Positions 36,113-45,286 of a DNA stretch of 64,000 bases are shown one piece after another. This DNA is from an uncultured Collinsella sp. (GTDB lineage: Bacteria > Actinomycetota > Coriobacteriia > Coriobacteriales > Coriobacteriaceae): NCBI GenBank assembly GCA_902496115.1, contig CABUZK010000002.1:1-64000 (forward strand), read 5' to 3'. The notes under the pieces are model-generated. The model did not search any database and was not told the DNA's origin. It saw only the letters and a list, made by a program, of their open reading frames with translations. Made by a program: the position numbers and the translations under genes. The number at the start of each line of letters is the position of its first letter. Within the stretch, counting starts at the first letter, position 1.

Positions 36113-38475
36113 GGATTCTCAAGCTCTTTAAAAAGCACGTCCTGGCACTGTTCACAGCTATCGTACTTATCGTAATCAGCTGCAACGCCGATCTGGCGCT
36201 GCCTACCTATATGAGCGACATCGTCGACGTGGGCGTGCAGCAAGGCGGCATCGCCTCGCCCGTGCCCGACACCATTCGCGCCGAATCGCTCGACGACCTC
36301 GAACTCTTCATGAGCGCCAAGGACGCCAAGGCTGTGGAGGCCGTGTTTAGCAAGGCTGACAAAAACGGCATTCGAACGTACAAGGGCACCGAGGAAGAGC
36401 GTGCCGATGGAGGCAAAATTACCGACATTATGAGCCTGCCCGAGACCGTCGTCCTTTCGCTCAACCAGGGCATCGACGCCGACTCCATGGGAGACATGAC
36501 CGGCACGTCCAGCGAGAAAGACAGCGACGCCGCTCAGGCCATGCCCACGCCCGAGCAAATGGCAGCGATGACGCCCGAGCAGCTCGCCGAGATGCAGCAG
36601 AAGGCCGCAGCGGCGCAGAATATGCAAAAGCAGATCGACGCCGACGGCGGCAAGATCACCATGAAGAGCCTGCGCCTGGGTGTCGAGGGCGGTCTGGTAG
36701 ACCAAAGCAAGCTCGTCGAGGGCGCCAACGAAATGGCGGACAAAATGGGCTCCATGTCGGGCTCCATCGTCACCCAGCGCGCCGTGAGCTATGTACAGGA
36801 CGAGTACAAGGCGCAGGGCATCGACCCCGCCGACGTGCAGAACGCCTACCTGGGCCGCATGGCGACCACGATGTTTGGTCTGTGTCTGGTGTCGCTGGTC
36901 GCCACCATCCTGACCGGTGCCGTGGCTTCGCGCACCGCCTGCTCCATCGCACGCGACCTGCGCCGCGAGACCTTCAACAAGGTTATGCACTTCTCGCCGG
37001 CCGAGGTGGGCAAGTTTAGCCAGGCCTCGCTCATCACCCGCTGCACCAACGACATTCAGCAGATTCAGATGGCCGCAACCCTGTTTATCCGCATGTGTCT
37101 GATGGCGCCCGTCATGGGCATCGTCGCCGTCATGCGCGTCCTGGCCAACCACACCGGCCTGGAGTGGACCATCGCCGTGGCCATCATCGCGGTCTCGGCC
37201 GTCGTCGGCGTGCTTATGGGCCTCACTATGCCCAAATTCAAAAAGATGCAGAGCTTTGTGGACCGCGTGAACCTTACCGCCCGCGAGCTGCTCGACGGCC
37301 TTATGCCTATCCGCTCGTTCAACCGCGAGGAGCATGAGCTCGAGCGTTTTGACAAGGCTTCGCTCGACCTGATGACCACGCAGCTCTACACCAACCGCGC
37401 CATGAGCTTTATGATGCCGCTCATGATGCTGGTCATGAATTGCATCACCGTGCTTATCGTCTGGTTTGGCGCGCAGGGCGTGTCCGACGGCGTGATGCAG
37501 GTCGGCAACATGATGGCGTTTATCTCCTACACCATGCAGATCGTCATGGCGTTTATGATCCTCACCATGGTTTCGGTCATCCTGCCCCGCGCCGAGGTCG
37601 CAGCCGAGCGCGTAGAAGAGGTCATCACTTGCCCCACGAGCATCAACGACCCCTCCTCGCCCAAACTGCCCGCGACCAGCGCGTCACGCGGTGAGCTCAC
37701 CTTCCGCGACGTGAGCTTCCAGTATCCCGATGCCCGCGCCGATGTCATCAGCGGCGTGAACTTCACCACGCATGCCGGTCAGATGCTCGGCATCATTGGC
37801 TCCACGGGCTCGGGCAAGTCCACGCTCGTGCAGCTGATTCCGCGCCTGTACGACGTCACAGGCGGCAGCATTTCGCTCGACGGCATCGACGTGCGTGACA
37901 TGACCCTTTCCGAGCTACGCCGCCGTATTGGTTATATCCCGCAGCAGGGTCGCCTGTTCTCGGGCACCGTCGAGAGCAACCTCAAGTTTGCCGGCGATAT
38001 GGTGAGTGACGAGGATATGCGCCAGGCGGCACGCGTCGCCCAGGCGGAGGACTTTATCGCCGAGCGCGAGGGCGGCTACGACTCCCCCATCAGCCAGGGC
38101 GGATCCAATGTCTCGGGCGGCCAGCGCCAGCGCCTGGCCATCGCCCGCGCGTTGGCCAAAAAGCCCGAGGTCGTGGTGTTCGATGACTCGTTTAGTGCCC
38201 TCGACTACAAGACCGACGCGCGCCTACGCGAGGAGCTGGCCAAAAACGTTACCGACGCCGCACTCGTGGTCGTGGCCCAGCGCATCGCGACCATCATGCA
38301 CGCCGACCAGATCATCGTGCTCGACGACGGCCACGTAGTGGGCACCGGGACGCACGAGGAGCTGCTGCGCAGCTGCCCGGCGTATCTGGAGATCGCACAG
38401 TCGCAGCTTTCCGCCGAGGAGCTGGGGCTTACCCAAGAAGAAATTGCAGCCGTCATGGAAGGAGGCGAGCGCTAA
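36109..38475 (+). CDS. ABC exporter half-transporter with degenerate ATPase site and long extracellular insert
   Basis: A 788-residue fused membrane/ATPase subunit. TM1 (about 12-34) is followed by a hydrophilic region of about 215 residues rich in Met, Ala and Gln (for example MPTPEQMAAMTPEQLAEMQQ) before TM2. A normal six-helix exporter has only a short loop there. The ATPase has GSTGSGKSTLVQLI and NVSGGQRQRLAIARAL, but Walker B is VVFDDSFSALD, with Asp in place of the catalytic Glu. This is typical of the non-hydrolysing half of a heterodimer. The partner is the next gene (1-bp overlap). Confidence 0.9.
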   Translation: MRILKLFKKHVLALFTAIVLIVISCNADLALPTYMSDIVDVGVQQGGIASPVPDTIRAESLDDLELFMSAKDAKAVEAVFSKADKNGIRTYKGTEEERADGGKITDIMSLPETVVLSLNQGIDADSMGDMTGTSSEKDSDAAQAMPTPEQMAAMTPEQLAEMQQKAAAAQNMQKQIDADGGKITMKSLRLGVEGGLVDQSKLVEGANEMADKMGSMSGSIVTQRAVSYVQDEYKAQGIDPADVQNAYLGRMATTMFGLCLVSLVATILTGAVASRTACSIARDLRRETFNKVMHFSPAEVGKFSQASLITRCTNDIQQIQMAATLFIRMCLMAPVMGIVAVMRVLANHTGLEWTIAVAIIAVSAVVGVLMGLTMPKFKKMQSFVDRVNLTARELLDGLMPIRSFNREEHELERFDKASLDLMTTQLYTNRAMSFMMPLMMLVMNCITVLIVWFGAQGVSDGVMQVGNMMAFISYTMQIVMAFMILTMVSVILPRAEVAAERVEEVITCPTSINDPSSPKLPATSASRGELTFRDVSFQYPDARADVISGVNFTTHAGQMLGIIGSTGSGKSTLVQLIPRLYDVTGGSISLDGIDVRDMTLSELRRRIGYIPQQGRLFSGTVESNLKFAGDMVSDEDMRQAARVAQAEDFIAEREGGYDSPISQGGSNVSGGQRQRLAIARALAKKPEVVVFDDSFSALDYKTDARLREELAKNVTDAALVVVAQRIATIMHADQIIVLDDGHVVGTGTHEELLRSCPAYLEIAQSQLSAEELGLTQEEIAAVMEGGER

Positions 38476-40331
38476 TGGCAGACGAGACCAAGACTCAGAT
38501 TCCCAAGCCCACCCGCCAGCGTGGTCCCATGGGCCGCATGGGCGGCATGCGTCGCGGCGAAAAGGCCAAGGACTTTAAGGGCACCATGAGGCAGCTGCTC
38601 GGCTATATCGGTCAGCATAAGATTGCCGTGTTTACCGCCGTCGCCTTTGCCGTGTGCTCGGTCATCTTTAACATTGTGGGACCCAAGGTGCTCGGCCAAG
38701 TTACGACCAAGCTGTTCGAAGGCCTGGTCGCCAAGGTCAACGGCACCGGCGACGTCGACTTTGCCTGGATCGCCAAGACGCTCGGCTTTTTGCTCTGCCT
38801 GTATCTGGCGAGCTCTGTCTGCAGCCTGGTCCAGGGCTGGCTCATGACCGGCGTCACGCAAAAGATCTGCTATCGCATGCGCAAGGAGATCGCCGCCAAG
38901 ATCGCTGTCGTTCCAATGAGCTACTTCAACGGCCACAGCAAGGGCGACGTGCTCAGCCGCATCACCAACGACGTCGATACGCTGGGCCAGTCGCTCAACC
39001 AGAGCGTGACCCAGCTCATCACGTCGGTGACGCAGATTATCGGCGTGCTCGTCATGATGCTGTCGATCAGCCTGCCGCTCACCGGCGTCACCGTGCTCAC
39101 GCTGCCGGCCGCCGCGATTATCCTGACCGTAATGATTCACTTCTCGCAGCCATACTTCCGAGAGCAGCAGCAGGTTCTGGGTGCCGTCAACGGCATTATC
39201 GAGGAGGATTTTGCCGGCCAAAACGTCATTCAGGTGTTCGACCGCGCCGAGGCCTCAATCGAGGAGTTCGACCGTCAAAACGACCGCCTCTTTATTAGTG
39301 GCTGGCGCTCGCAGTTCCTGTCGGGCCTGATGATGCCGCTTATGAGCCTGGTGGGCAACATGGGCTACGTGGGCGTCGTCGTGGTGGGCGCGCAGCTCGC
39401 ACTGACCGGCAATGCCACGCCCGGCGACATCCAGAGCTTTATCCAGTACGTTCGCAACTTTACGCAACCCGTGCAGCAGCTGGGCAACGTGAGCAACACG
39501 ATGCAGTCGATGGCCGCCGCCACCGAGCGCGTGTTTGAGTTCCTGGCCGCGCCCGAGGAGGAGCAGAAGGCCGACGCGCAGATTCCCGAGAAGCGCCCCG
39601 GCCACGTGGAGTTTGACCATGTGAAGTTTGGCTACACGCCCGACAAGACCATCATCCACGACTTTAGCTGCGAGGCGCAGCCCGGCCAGACCATCGCCAT
39701 CGTCGGTCCCACCGGCGCTGGCAAGACCACGCTCATTAAGCTGCTGCAGCGCTTCTACGACGTGGACGGCGGTTCGCTGCGTGTCGAGGGCGTCGACGTG
39801 CGCGACTGGGACCGCGCGGCGCTGCGCGGCGAGTTTGCCATGGTGCTGCAGGATACCTGGCTGTTTAACGGCACCATCCGCGAGAACATCCGCTACGGAC
39901 GCCCCGACGCGAGCGATGCCGAGGTCGAAGCCGCTGCGCGCGCCGCACGCTGCGACCACTTTATTCATACGCTCGCCGGTGGCTACGACTTTATGATCAA
40001 CGAGGAGGGCACCAACCTGTCGCAGGGTCAGCGCCAGCTCGTGACCATTGCCCGTGCCATTTTGGCCGACCGTCCGGCGCTGATTTTGGACGAGGCGACA
40101 TCCAACGTCGACACCCGCACCGAGGAGCTCATCCAGCGTGCCATGGATGCGCTGATGCAGGGCCGTACCAGCTTTGTCATCGCGCACCGCCTGTCCACGA
40201 TCCGCAACGCCGACGTGATCTTGGTAATCCGCGACGGCGATATCGTCGAGAAGGGCACGCACGACGAGCTGCTCGCCCAGGGCGGCTTCTACGCCGACCT
40301 GTATAACTCGCAGTTCGACGAGGCGGCGTAG
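38475..40331 (+). CDS. ABC exporter half-transporter, catalytic partner
   Basis: A 618-residue subunit with six TM helices and an ATPase containing GPTGAGKTTLIKLLQRFYD, NLSQGQRQLVTIARAI and the intact Walker B/Glu in ALILDEATSNVD. It pairs with the preceding gene as an EfrAB/LmrCD-like heterodimeric multidrug or lipid exporter. ATG overlaps the previous stop as TAATG. The N-terminus is basic and Gly/Met-rich (PMGRMGGMRRGEKAKDFK). The MarR gene at the head of the operon supports a drug-efflux role. Confidence 0.93.
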   Translation: MADETKTQIPKPTRQRGPMGRMGGMRRGEKAKDFKGTMRQLLGYIGQHKIAVFTAVAFAVCSVIFNIVGPKVLGQVTTKLFEGLVAKVNGTGDVDFAWIAKTLGFLLCLYLASSVCSLVQGWLMTGVTQKICYRMRKEIAAKIAVVPMSYFNGHSKGDVLSRITNDVDTLGQSLNQSVTQLITSVTQIIGVLVMMLSISLPLTGVTVLTLPAAAIILTVMIHFSQPYFREQQQVLGAVNGIIEEDFAGQNVIQVFDRAEASIEEFDRQNDRLFISGWRSQFLSGLMMPLMSLVGNMGYVGVVVVGAQLALTGNATPGDIQSFIQYVRNFTQPVQQLGNVSNTMQSMAAATERVFEFLAAPEEEQKADAQIPEKRPGHVEFDHVKFGYTPDKTIIHDFSCEAQPGQTIAIVGPTGAGKTTLIKLLQRFYDVDGGSLRVEGVDVRDWDRAALRGEFAMVLQDTWLFNGTIRENIRYGRPDASDAEVEAAARAARCDHFIHTLAGGYDFMINEEGTNLSQGQRQLVTIARAILADRPALILDEATSNVDTRTEELIQRAMDALMQGRTSFVIAHRLSTIRNADVILVIRDGDIVEKGTHDELLAQGGFYADLYNSQFDEAA

Positions 40332-40362
40332 ATTCGGCCATAGGAAACGAATGACGCCCGAG

Positions 40363-40397
40363 AACGGGGGCGCAGGACAACCTGCGCCCCCGTTTTT
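40363..40397 (+). terminator. Terminator after the exporter operon
   Basis: AACGGGGGCGCAGG-ACAA-CCTGCGCCCCCGTT followed by TTT. Confidence 0.85.
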
Positions 40398-40495
40398 CGT
40401 TCTGCAGCCTCGAACCGCCTCCCCTGGGACCTGATTGGCAGCCCCTTCCAAGCCACGTGGCATCATTCCATTCCAGGACCAGCTGACGTTTGCCC

Positions 40496-40545
40496 AGATA
40501 AAACCTGCCAAAATAAACCTGTCCCTTTTTGGCAGGTTTTGGGGT
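40496..40545 (-). repeat. Family E hairpin, copy 3
   Basis: AAACCTGCC and GGCAGGTTT enclose AAAATAAACCTGTCCCTTTT, nearly identical to the copy after the histidine kinase gene but in no sense relation to a gene here. It lies 93 bp before the DAHP synthase start. Confidence 0.6.
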
Positions 40546-40637
40546 GACAAGGACTTGCACTTTAGCGTGCGACAGCGGATAATGCCGAGCATTCGACAAT
40601 ACGCTTATTGCTCTTTCTATAGATTGAGGAGGCCCCT

Positions 40638-41669
40638 ATGGCCATGGAATTCAAACGCAAGTTGCCGATCCCCATGGAGATCCGCGAGGAAATGCCGCTT
40701 TCTGCCGAGCTTACCGCCAAAAAGCAGGCATTTGACGCCGAGGTCGCCAAAGTCTTTACCGGCGAGGACGCACGCAAGGTGCTCATCATCGGCCCGTGCT
40801 CTGCCGACCGCGAGGACTCGGTACTTGAGTACATGAACCGACTGGCCAAGACCGCCGAGGAGGTCAAGGACAAGCTCATCATCATTCCGCGCGTCTACAC
40901 CAATAAGCCGCGTACCAAGGGCACCGGTTACAAGGGTCTTCTGCACAACCCCAACCCCGAGGCTCCCGACGACCTGCTCGAGGGCGTCAAGGCCATCCGC
41001 CATATGCACCTGCGCGTTATTAAGGAAACGGGCTTCTTCACCGCCGACGAGATGCTCTATCCCTCCAACTACCAGTACCTCGTCGACTTGCTGAGCTATG
41101 TTGCCGTGGGCGCACGCTCGGTCGAGAACCAGGAGCATCGCCTGGTGTCGAGCGGCATTTCGGTACCCGTCGGCATGAAGAATCCCACTGCTGGCTCTAC
41201 CACCGTTATGCTCAACTCCATTTACGCCGCGCAGGCGCACCAGAGCTTCATCTTCCGCAACTGGGAGGTCGAGTGCGACGGCAATCCGCTCGCGCACGCC
41301 GTTATGCGTGGCTACATCGGTCTCGATGGGCGCACCTACCCCAATTACCACTACGAGCACCTGGAGCGCCTGGCCGAACGCTACACCGAGCACGCCGGCT
41401 ATGCCAATCCCGCAGCGATCATCGACTGCAACCACGACAATTCGGGCAAGCGTCCGCTGGAGCAGTATCGCATTTGCAAGGAAGTGCTCGACAGCTGCCG
41501 CCGCAACGAGTCCATCTCCAAGCTGGTCAAGGGCTTTATGATCGAGTCTTACCTTGAGGACGGCAACCAGCCGGTCGATGGCGGCGTCTTCGGCAAGTCG
41601 ATCACCGATCCGTGCCTGGGCTGGGAAAAGACCGACTACCTCATCCACGAGATCGCGGAGCGTATTTAG
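40638..41669 (+). CDS. 3-deoxy-7-phosphoheptulonate synthase, type I
   Basis: Condenses phosphoenolpyruvate and erythrose 4-phosphate, the entry to aromatic amino acid synthesis. It has 343 residues, matching the AroF/G/H class: GPCSADREDSVLEYM, PRVYTNKPRTKGTGYKGLLH and GMKNPTAGSTTVM, with the metal-binding region IIDCNHDNSGKRP. The short N-terminal extension of this class usually binds Phe or Tyr, but I cannot tell which isozyme it matches. A GAGGAGG-like site precedes the ATG. Monocistronic. Confidence 0.94.
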   Translation: MAMEFKRKLPIPMEIREEMPLSAELTAKKQAFDAEVAKVFTGEDARKVLIIGPCSADREDSVLEYMNRLAKTAEEVKDKLIIIPRVYTNKPRTKGTGYKGLLHNPNPEAPDDLLEGVKAIRHMHLRVIKETGFFTADEMLYPSNYQYLVDLLSYVAVGARSVENQEHRLVSSGISVPVGMKNPTAGSTTVMLNSIYAAQAHQSFIFRNWEVECDGNPLAHAVMRGYIGLDGRTYPNYHYEHLERLAERYTEHAGYANPAAIIDCNHDNSGKRPLEQYRICKEVLDSCRRNESISKLVKGFMIESYLEDGNQPVDGGVFGKSITDPCLGWEKTDYLIHEIAERI

Positions 41670-41785
41670 TTACGCGGTTTTACCAAACGCCGTAACGGCT
41701 CGACGCTGCGCGGGCCGCATTTGGACAATCTGACGTTCAACTTCAAGCGCGCGACCAGAAGGTCGGCGCCCTTTCGTTTGATGTG
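41669..41785 (+). repeat. Family B double-hairpin 3'-end repeat, copy B2
   Basis: Begins at the TAG stop of the DAHP synthase gene. First stem GTTACG with CGTAAC, then CTCGACGCTGCG, then the GCGCGACCAGAAGGTCGGCG stem with a T-rich tail, which probably terminates the gene. Confidence 0.7.
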
Positions 41786-41791
41786 GCAGTT

Positions 41792-41867
41792 AGGGATGCT
41801 CCTTTTCTGCCGGCAGTTTGGGACACTCCTTGGGTAGCCGTTGGGGACGTCCCCAACGACTATCTGG
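41792..41867. repeat. Family F fragments
   Basis: CTGCCGGCAGTTTGGGACAC (complement of GTGTCCCAAACTGCCGGCAG) is followed by GTTGGGGACGTCCCCAAC, itself a palindrome. Related fragments occur near 24.6, 56.4, 57.9 and 61.7 kb. Confidence 0.55.
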
Positions 41868-41879
41868 GCAAACGTCCAA

Positions 41880-41913
41880 ACCGCCGTAAGGGAGTTGCCT
41901 TCCCTCGCGGCGG
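41880..41913. terminator. Hairpin, likely bidirectional terminator
   Basis: ACCGCCG/CGGCGGT with an inner AGGGA/TCCCT stem. Confidence 0.5.
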
Positions 41914-41930
41914 TCTTCTAGCAGAAAAAC

Positions 41931-42051
41931 CAAGTGAGTAGGCTTTTTGCAGGAGTCTAAGCACACCCTAAAACGCCACGGCTCTGACCTGCGGTTTTAT
42001 TGAGCATTTGTCGCGATGTGCTCGGCAGGTTCAAAAAAGTCTACTCACTTG
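41931..42051. mobile_element. MITE-like element with 18-19-bp inverted ends
   Basis: CAAGTGAGTAGGCTTTTT (41931-41948) is complementary to AAAAAGTCTACTCACTTG (42034-42051) with one mismatch. The 85-bp interior has GCTCTGACCTGCGGTTTTAT, which recurs in diverged form near 46375. No coding capacity. Confidence 0.5.
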
Positions 42052-42078
42052 TATCTAAGACGCACCAGATTGGCAAAA

Positions 42079-42115
42079 ACCGCCGCGAAAGGGCCCCTGG
42101 TCCCTTCGCGGCGGT
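42079..42115 (-). terminator. Terminator of the BceAB-like operon
   Basis: On the minus strand ACCGCCGCGAAGGG pairs with CCCTTTCGCGGCGGT and is followed by TTTT. Confidence 0.75.
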
Positions 42116-42152
42116 CATACGCCTCTGATTTTGCGACCGTTTTGCCCGCTTG

Positions 42153-44363
42153 TTACTCGCTGTAGCGGGTAGCGATGGCAGCTTGTACCATGCCGGCGCT
42201 CATGAGGTAGGTCACCAGGAAGTAGCCGCCGTAGGCTGCCAGGAAGATTGCACAGGTGAGGCCCACGGTGCCGCCGATGCTCATATTTCCGAAAATGCTC
42301 ACCAGCTCGATGATCACCTTAAGTGCCACAAAGGAGTGCGCCAGGCCCACTGCCAGCGGGAACAGGAAGAATACCGCTTGCTGCGCCATCACCGAATGGC
42401 AAATCTGGCGGTCCTCACAGCCGATCTGCGCCAGCACACGATAGCTGCGGCTGCCATCGGCCACGTTGGAGAGTTGCTGGATCGACAGAATCGCCGCGCA
42501 TGCAACGACCAATACAAAGCCGATGTAGATGGCTAGGTAGCTAATAAGACCGTTCATTTGCGCTGCTTGCGTGTACATCTCGGAGCGTGTGATGAAGATT
42601 CCCCACGACCCCGGCTCCTTGCCGTCAACGAGCAGATTGTCGAGCAGAGTGTATTTAATGCTCTCGTCTGCCTCGGTCGTATCCATCCCCTGTTTGTAGT
42701 TAACGAGCAGGCTACTGGAATACGGCTGCAGATTAAGCTGGGACAACAGCTCGTCGGCAACGACGACGGTACCCGGATTACTGCCCATCGCCGAGTTGGC
42801 GATGGCCGCCGTATCTTCGTCCGACTTATCGGTTGCGGGCTTGAGCGCATGCCCGCCCAAGGTAAGGGCATGGCCGCCGGCCATATACTTGGTGTACAGG
42901 TCGACCAGCTCGCCGCCCATATCACACGTGAGCAGATACTGGTCGTGACCGATGTGCACCGGCTCCTCGCCCATCATCTGGCGCAGTTTGTTGTACTGGC
43001 TCGCCGGCGTCACAAACAGACCCATCGTATCGGCATTGCTACCCCCGAACGCCTTGGGAAGCTTTTCGCCCATGATCTTGCACATCTCACTTGGGGTCAC
43101 CGAAGGATTCGAGCCGCCAACCGGGTAACTCAGATACGAATCGATCTGCACATGCTCACCGGCAACATCGGCGATATTGACCTTCTTGCCGGTCTCGTCG
43201 TTGTTGTCCGCCGACTTGCCCTTGCCGTGCCATGCAGGGTACAAATCGACCGTTGTATCGGCCAACACCATGCGATCGGCCTCAGACGGATTGACATACC
43301 CTTTGTACCCTTTGTAATAGTCGAGCGTATCGGGCGTGTAATAGACATACGTCTGAGACACGTCAACAGGGTTATAGCGCTCCAGGTTTTCATTCATCAC
43401 GTTGGCAATTGACATACCGCACGTCACCGAGGTGATGGCCAAAAACAGGAGCATCGCGATGACGCCCATCGAAAAGCACACCGTGTTGACCTTGGCCGCA
43501 AGCTGGCGCACGGTAAACATGTTGAGGCCGCGCCAATACACGCCGCGCAGGCTCTGCAGCAGCTTGATGAGCATGCCCGAGAGTCCCCAGAACAGGGCAA
43601 AGGTGCCCACGGTAACCATAGCGGTCGTAATACCAAACTGGTTCATGGCCTCTTGCAGCTTGCTGTCCGTCGCGGTTAGCGGGAACCCATCACGTAGCAG
43701 ACGGTAATAGGCCACGCCCACAAGCACCGCACCCACGGCAAAGATGGCAATCGCGATCCAGGGGTTGCGTGTCTTGATGCTCTCGTTGCGACGCTCGGCA
43801 CCCATAAGCTCGATGAGTTTGGTACGACGCACGGCGCGAAGGTTCAGCAGTAGCGTGAGCACAAACATTACGAGCATACAGGCAAGGGTCAGGTTGAACG
43901 CATGCACCGAGAAAAAGAAGTGGAAATTGGCGATTTGTGTCTTAAAGAGCGAGGCCGTAAAGAACGTCATGAGCTGGGAGAGTCCCACACCCAGCACAAT
44001 GCCGGCGACAAAGGCCACGACCGAAACGATCACGGTCTCGAGCGCCATGATCGTGGCGACGCGCCCGCGCCCCATGCCGAGCACCTGGTACAGGCCAAAC
44101 TCCTTCTTGCGGCGTTTCATGATGAAGTTATTGGCGTACACCATCAAAAAGGCCATGACACCGGCCAAAAAGTACGTCAGGTCGCCGAGCATGCTGCCCA
44201 TAACCTGCGCCAAGCCCTCTTCATCGATTCCGGCGATGTCGACCTGCATCGAGATGGTGTTAAAAGCATAGAAGACCGTGACGCCCAGGGTGAGCGTCAA
44301 AAGGTAGACGAGGTAGTCGCGGCCGGCGCGGCGGACGTTGCCCCAAGCGAGTTTACAGAGCAT
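42153..44363 (-). CDS. ABC transporter permease, BceB type
   Basis: About 736 residues. Ten predicted helices: one near the N-terminus (DYLVYLLTLTLGVTVFYA), FtsX core helices, a large extracytoplasmic domain of roughly 200 residues between helices 7 and 8 (from NENLERYNPVDVSQTY), and three terminal helices. This is the layout of BceB-type modules that protect against peptide antibiotics. No two-component system is adjacent. The start at 44363 lies within the end of the ATPase gene, preceded by GAGGG. Confidence 0.88.
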   Translation of the reverse strand: MLCKLAWGNVRRAGRDYLVYLLTLTLGVTVFYAFNTISMQVDIAGIDEEGLAQVMGSMLGDLTYFLAGVMAFLMVYANNFIMKRRKKEFGLYQVLGMGRGRVATIMALETVIVSVVAFVAGIVLGVGLSQLMTFFTASLFKTQIANFHFFFSVHAFNLTLACMLVMFVLTLLLNLRAVRRTKLIELMGAERRNESIKTRNPWIAIAIFAVGAVLVGVAYYRLLRDGFPLTATDSKLQEAMNQFGITTAMVTVGTFALFWGLSGMLIKLLQSLRGVYWRGLNMFTVRQLAAKVNTVCFSMGVIAMLLFLAITSVTCGMSIANVMNENLERYNPVDVSQTYVYYTPDTLDYYKGYKGYVNPSEADRMVLADTTVDLYPAWHGKGKSADNNDETGKKVNIADVAGEHVQIDSYLSYPVGGSNPSVTPSEMCKIMGEKLPKAFGGSNADTMGLFVTPASQYNKLRQMMGEEPVHIGHDQYLLTCDMGGELVDLYTKYMAGGHALTLGGHALKPATDKSDEDTAAIANSAMGSNPGTVVVADELLSQLNLQPYSSSLLVNYKQGMDTTEADESIKYTLLDNLLVDGKEPGSWGIFITRSEMYTQAAQMNGLISYLAIYIGFVLVVACAAILSIQQLSNVADGSRSYRVLAQIGCEDRQICHSVMAQQAVFFLFPLAVGLAHSFVALKVIIELVSIFGNMSIGGTVGLTCAIFLAAYGGYFLVTYLMSAGMVQAAIATRYSE

Positions 44364-45138
44364 CGGAGCCCTCACCGCCCATCATGGCAACGACCTCCAT
44401 AATGCGGTCGAAAAACTCTCGGCGGTCGGTGTCGCCGCGGCGCAGCTCGGTGAAGATCTTGCCGTCGCGGATAAACAACACGCGGCTCGTGTAGCTGGCA
44501 GCAAAGCTGTCATGCGTGACCATGAGCACCGTGGCACGCAGGCGGCGATTCAGGGCCTCCAGGCTCTCGAGCAGCAGGCGAGCGCTCTTGGAATCGAGGG
44601 CGCCGGTGGGCTCGTCGGCCATGATCATGGTGGGGTCGGTGACGAGCGCGCGAGCCGCGGCAACGCGCTGCTGCTGACCGCCGGACATCTGGTAGGGATA
44701 CTTGTCGAGCACCTGGCTGATGGACAGGCGCGCGGCCACATCCTGCACGCGGGTCGAGATCTCTGCCGAGTTTGTGCGGGCGATGGTGAGCGGCAGGGCG
44801 ATGTTCTCGCGTGCCGTGAGTGTATCGAGCAGGTTGGAATCCTGGAAGATAAAGCCGAGCTCCTCGCGGCGGAACTGCGAAAGCTTAGCCTGCTTCATGC
44901 GTGTTACGTCCTGGCCGTTGATGCGGATGGTGCCGCTCGTGGCGCTATCGATGGTCGACACGCAGTTGAGCAACGTCGACTTGCCCGAGCCCGAAGCGCC
45001 CATGATGCCAACGAATTCGCCGCGGTTGACGGTAAAGCTGACGTCGTTGAGCGCGCGGGTCACGTTGCCCAGCGCTCCATATACCTTTTCGAGATGCGCG
45101 ACCTCCAGTACCGGGGTCACCATGTGCGTGGTTTGCAT
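44353..45138 (-). CDS. ABC transporter ATP-binding protein, BceA type
   Basis: A 261-residue ATPase with Walker A GASGSGKSTLLN, MSGGQQQRVAAARALV signature, Walker B MIMADEPTGALDSK and MVTHDSFAASY. The LVTDPT/YTSRVLFIRDGKIFTEL portion matches BceA/VraD-like ATPases. It overlaps the permease gene downstream. The ATG follows AAAGGACT. The substrate is inferred only from the family. Confidence 0.93.
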   Translation of the reverse strand: MQTTHMVTPVLEVAHLEKVYGALGNVTRALNDVSFTVNRGEFVGIMGASGSGKSTLLNCVSTIDSATSGTIRINGQDVTRMKQAKLSQFRREELGFIFQDSNLLDTLTARENIALPLTIARTNSAEISTRVQDVAARLSISQVLDKYPYQMSGGQQQRVAAARALVTDPTMIMADEPTGALDSKSARLLLESLEALNRRLRATVLMVTHDSFAASYTSRVLFIRDGKIFTELRRGDTDRREFFDRIMEVVAMMGGEGSDAL

Positions 45139-45286
45139 ACCGAGTCCTTTCTTGCAATTAGTCTACGGCATCTATAGTCGCAAGAAGACGAGTCGGCTAC
45201 CATCGATATGGCTTACGCTTGCCTTACCGTTGTGTAAGGTACGGGTAGCAACCCTGCCGCGTGTTGATGTTGAGAGAGGACTCCTG

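Noticed and set aside
36088..37335. 415-codon minus-strand frame opposite the ABC exporter gene
   Set aside because: Antisense shadow; the plus strand encodes a complete exporter with ATPase motifs.
44702..45286. N-terminal extension of the MutT-Vsr protein
   Set aside because: The upstream in-frame part is antisense to the BceA-like ATPase gene and has no NUDIX similarity; the TTG at 45287 with its ribosome site fits the family start.
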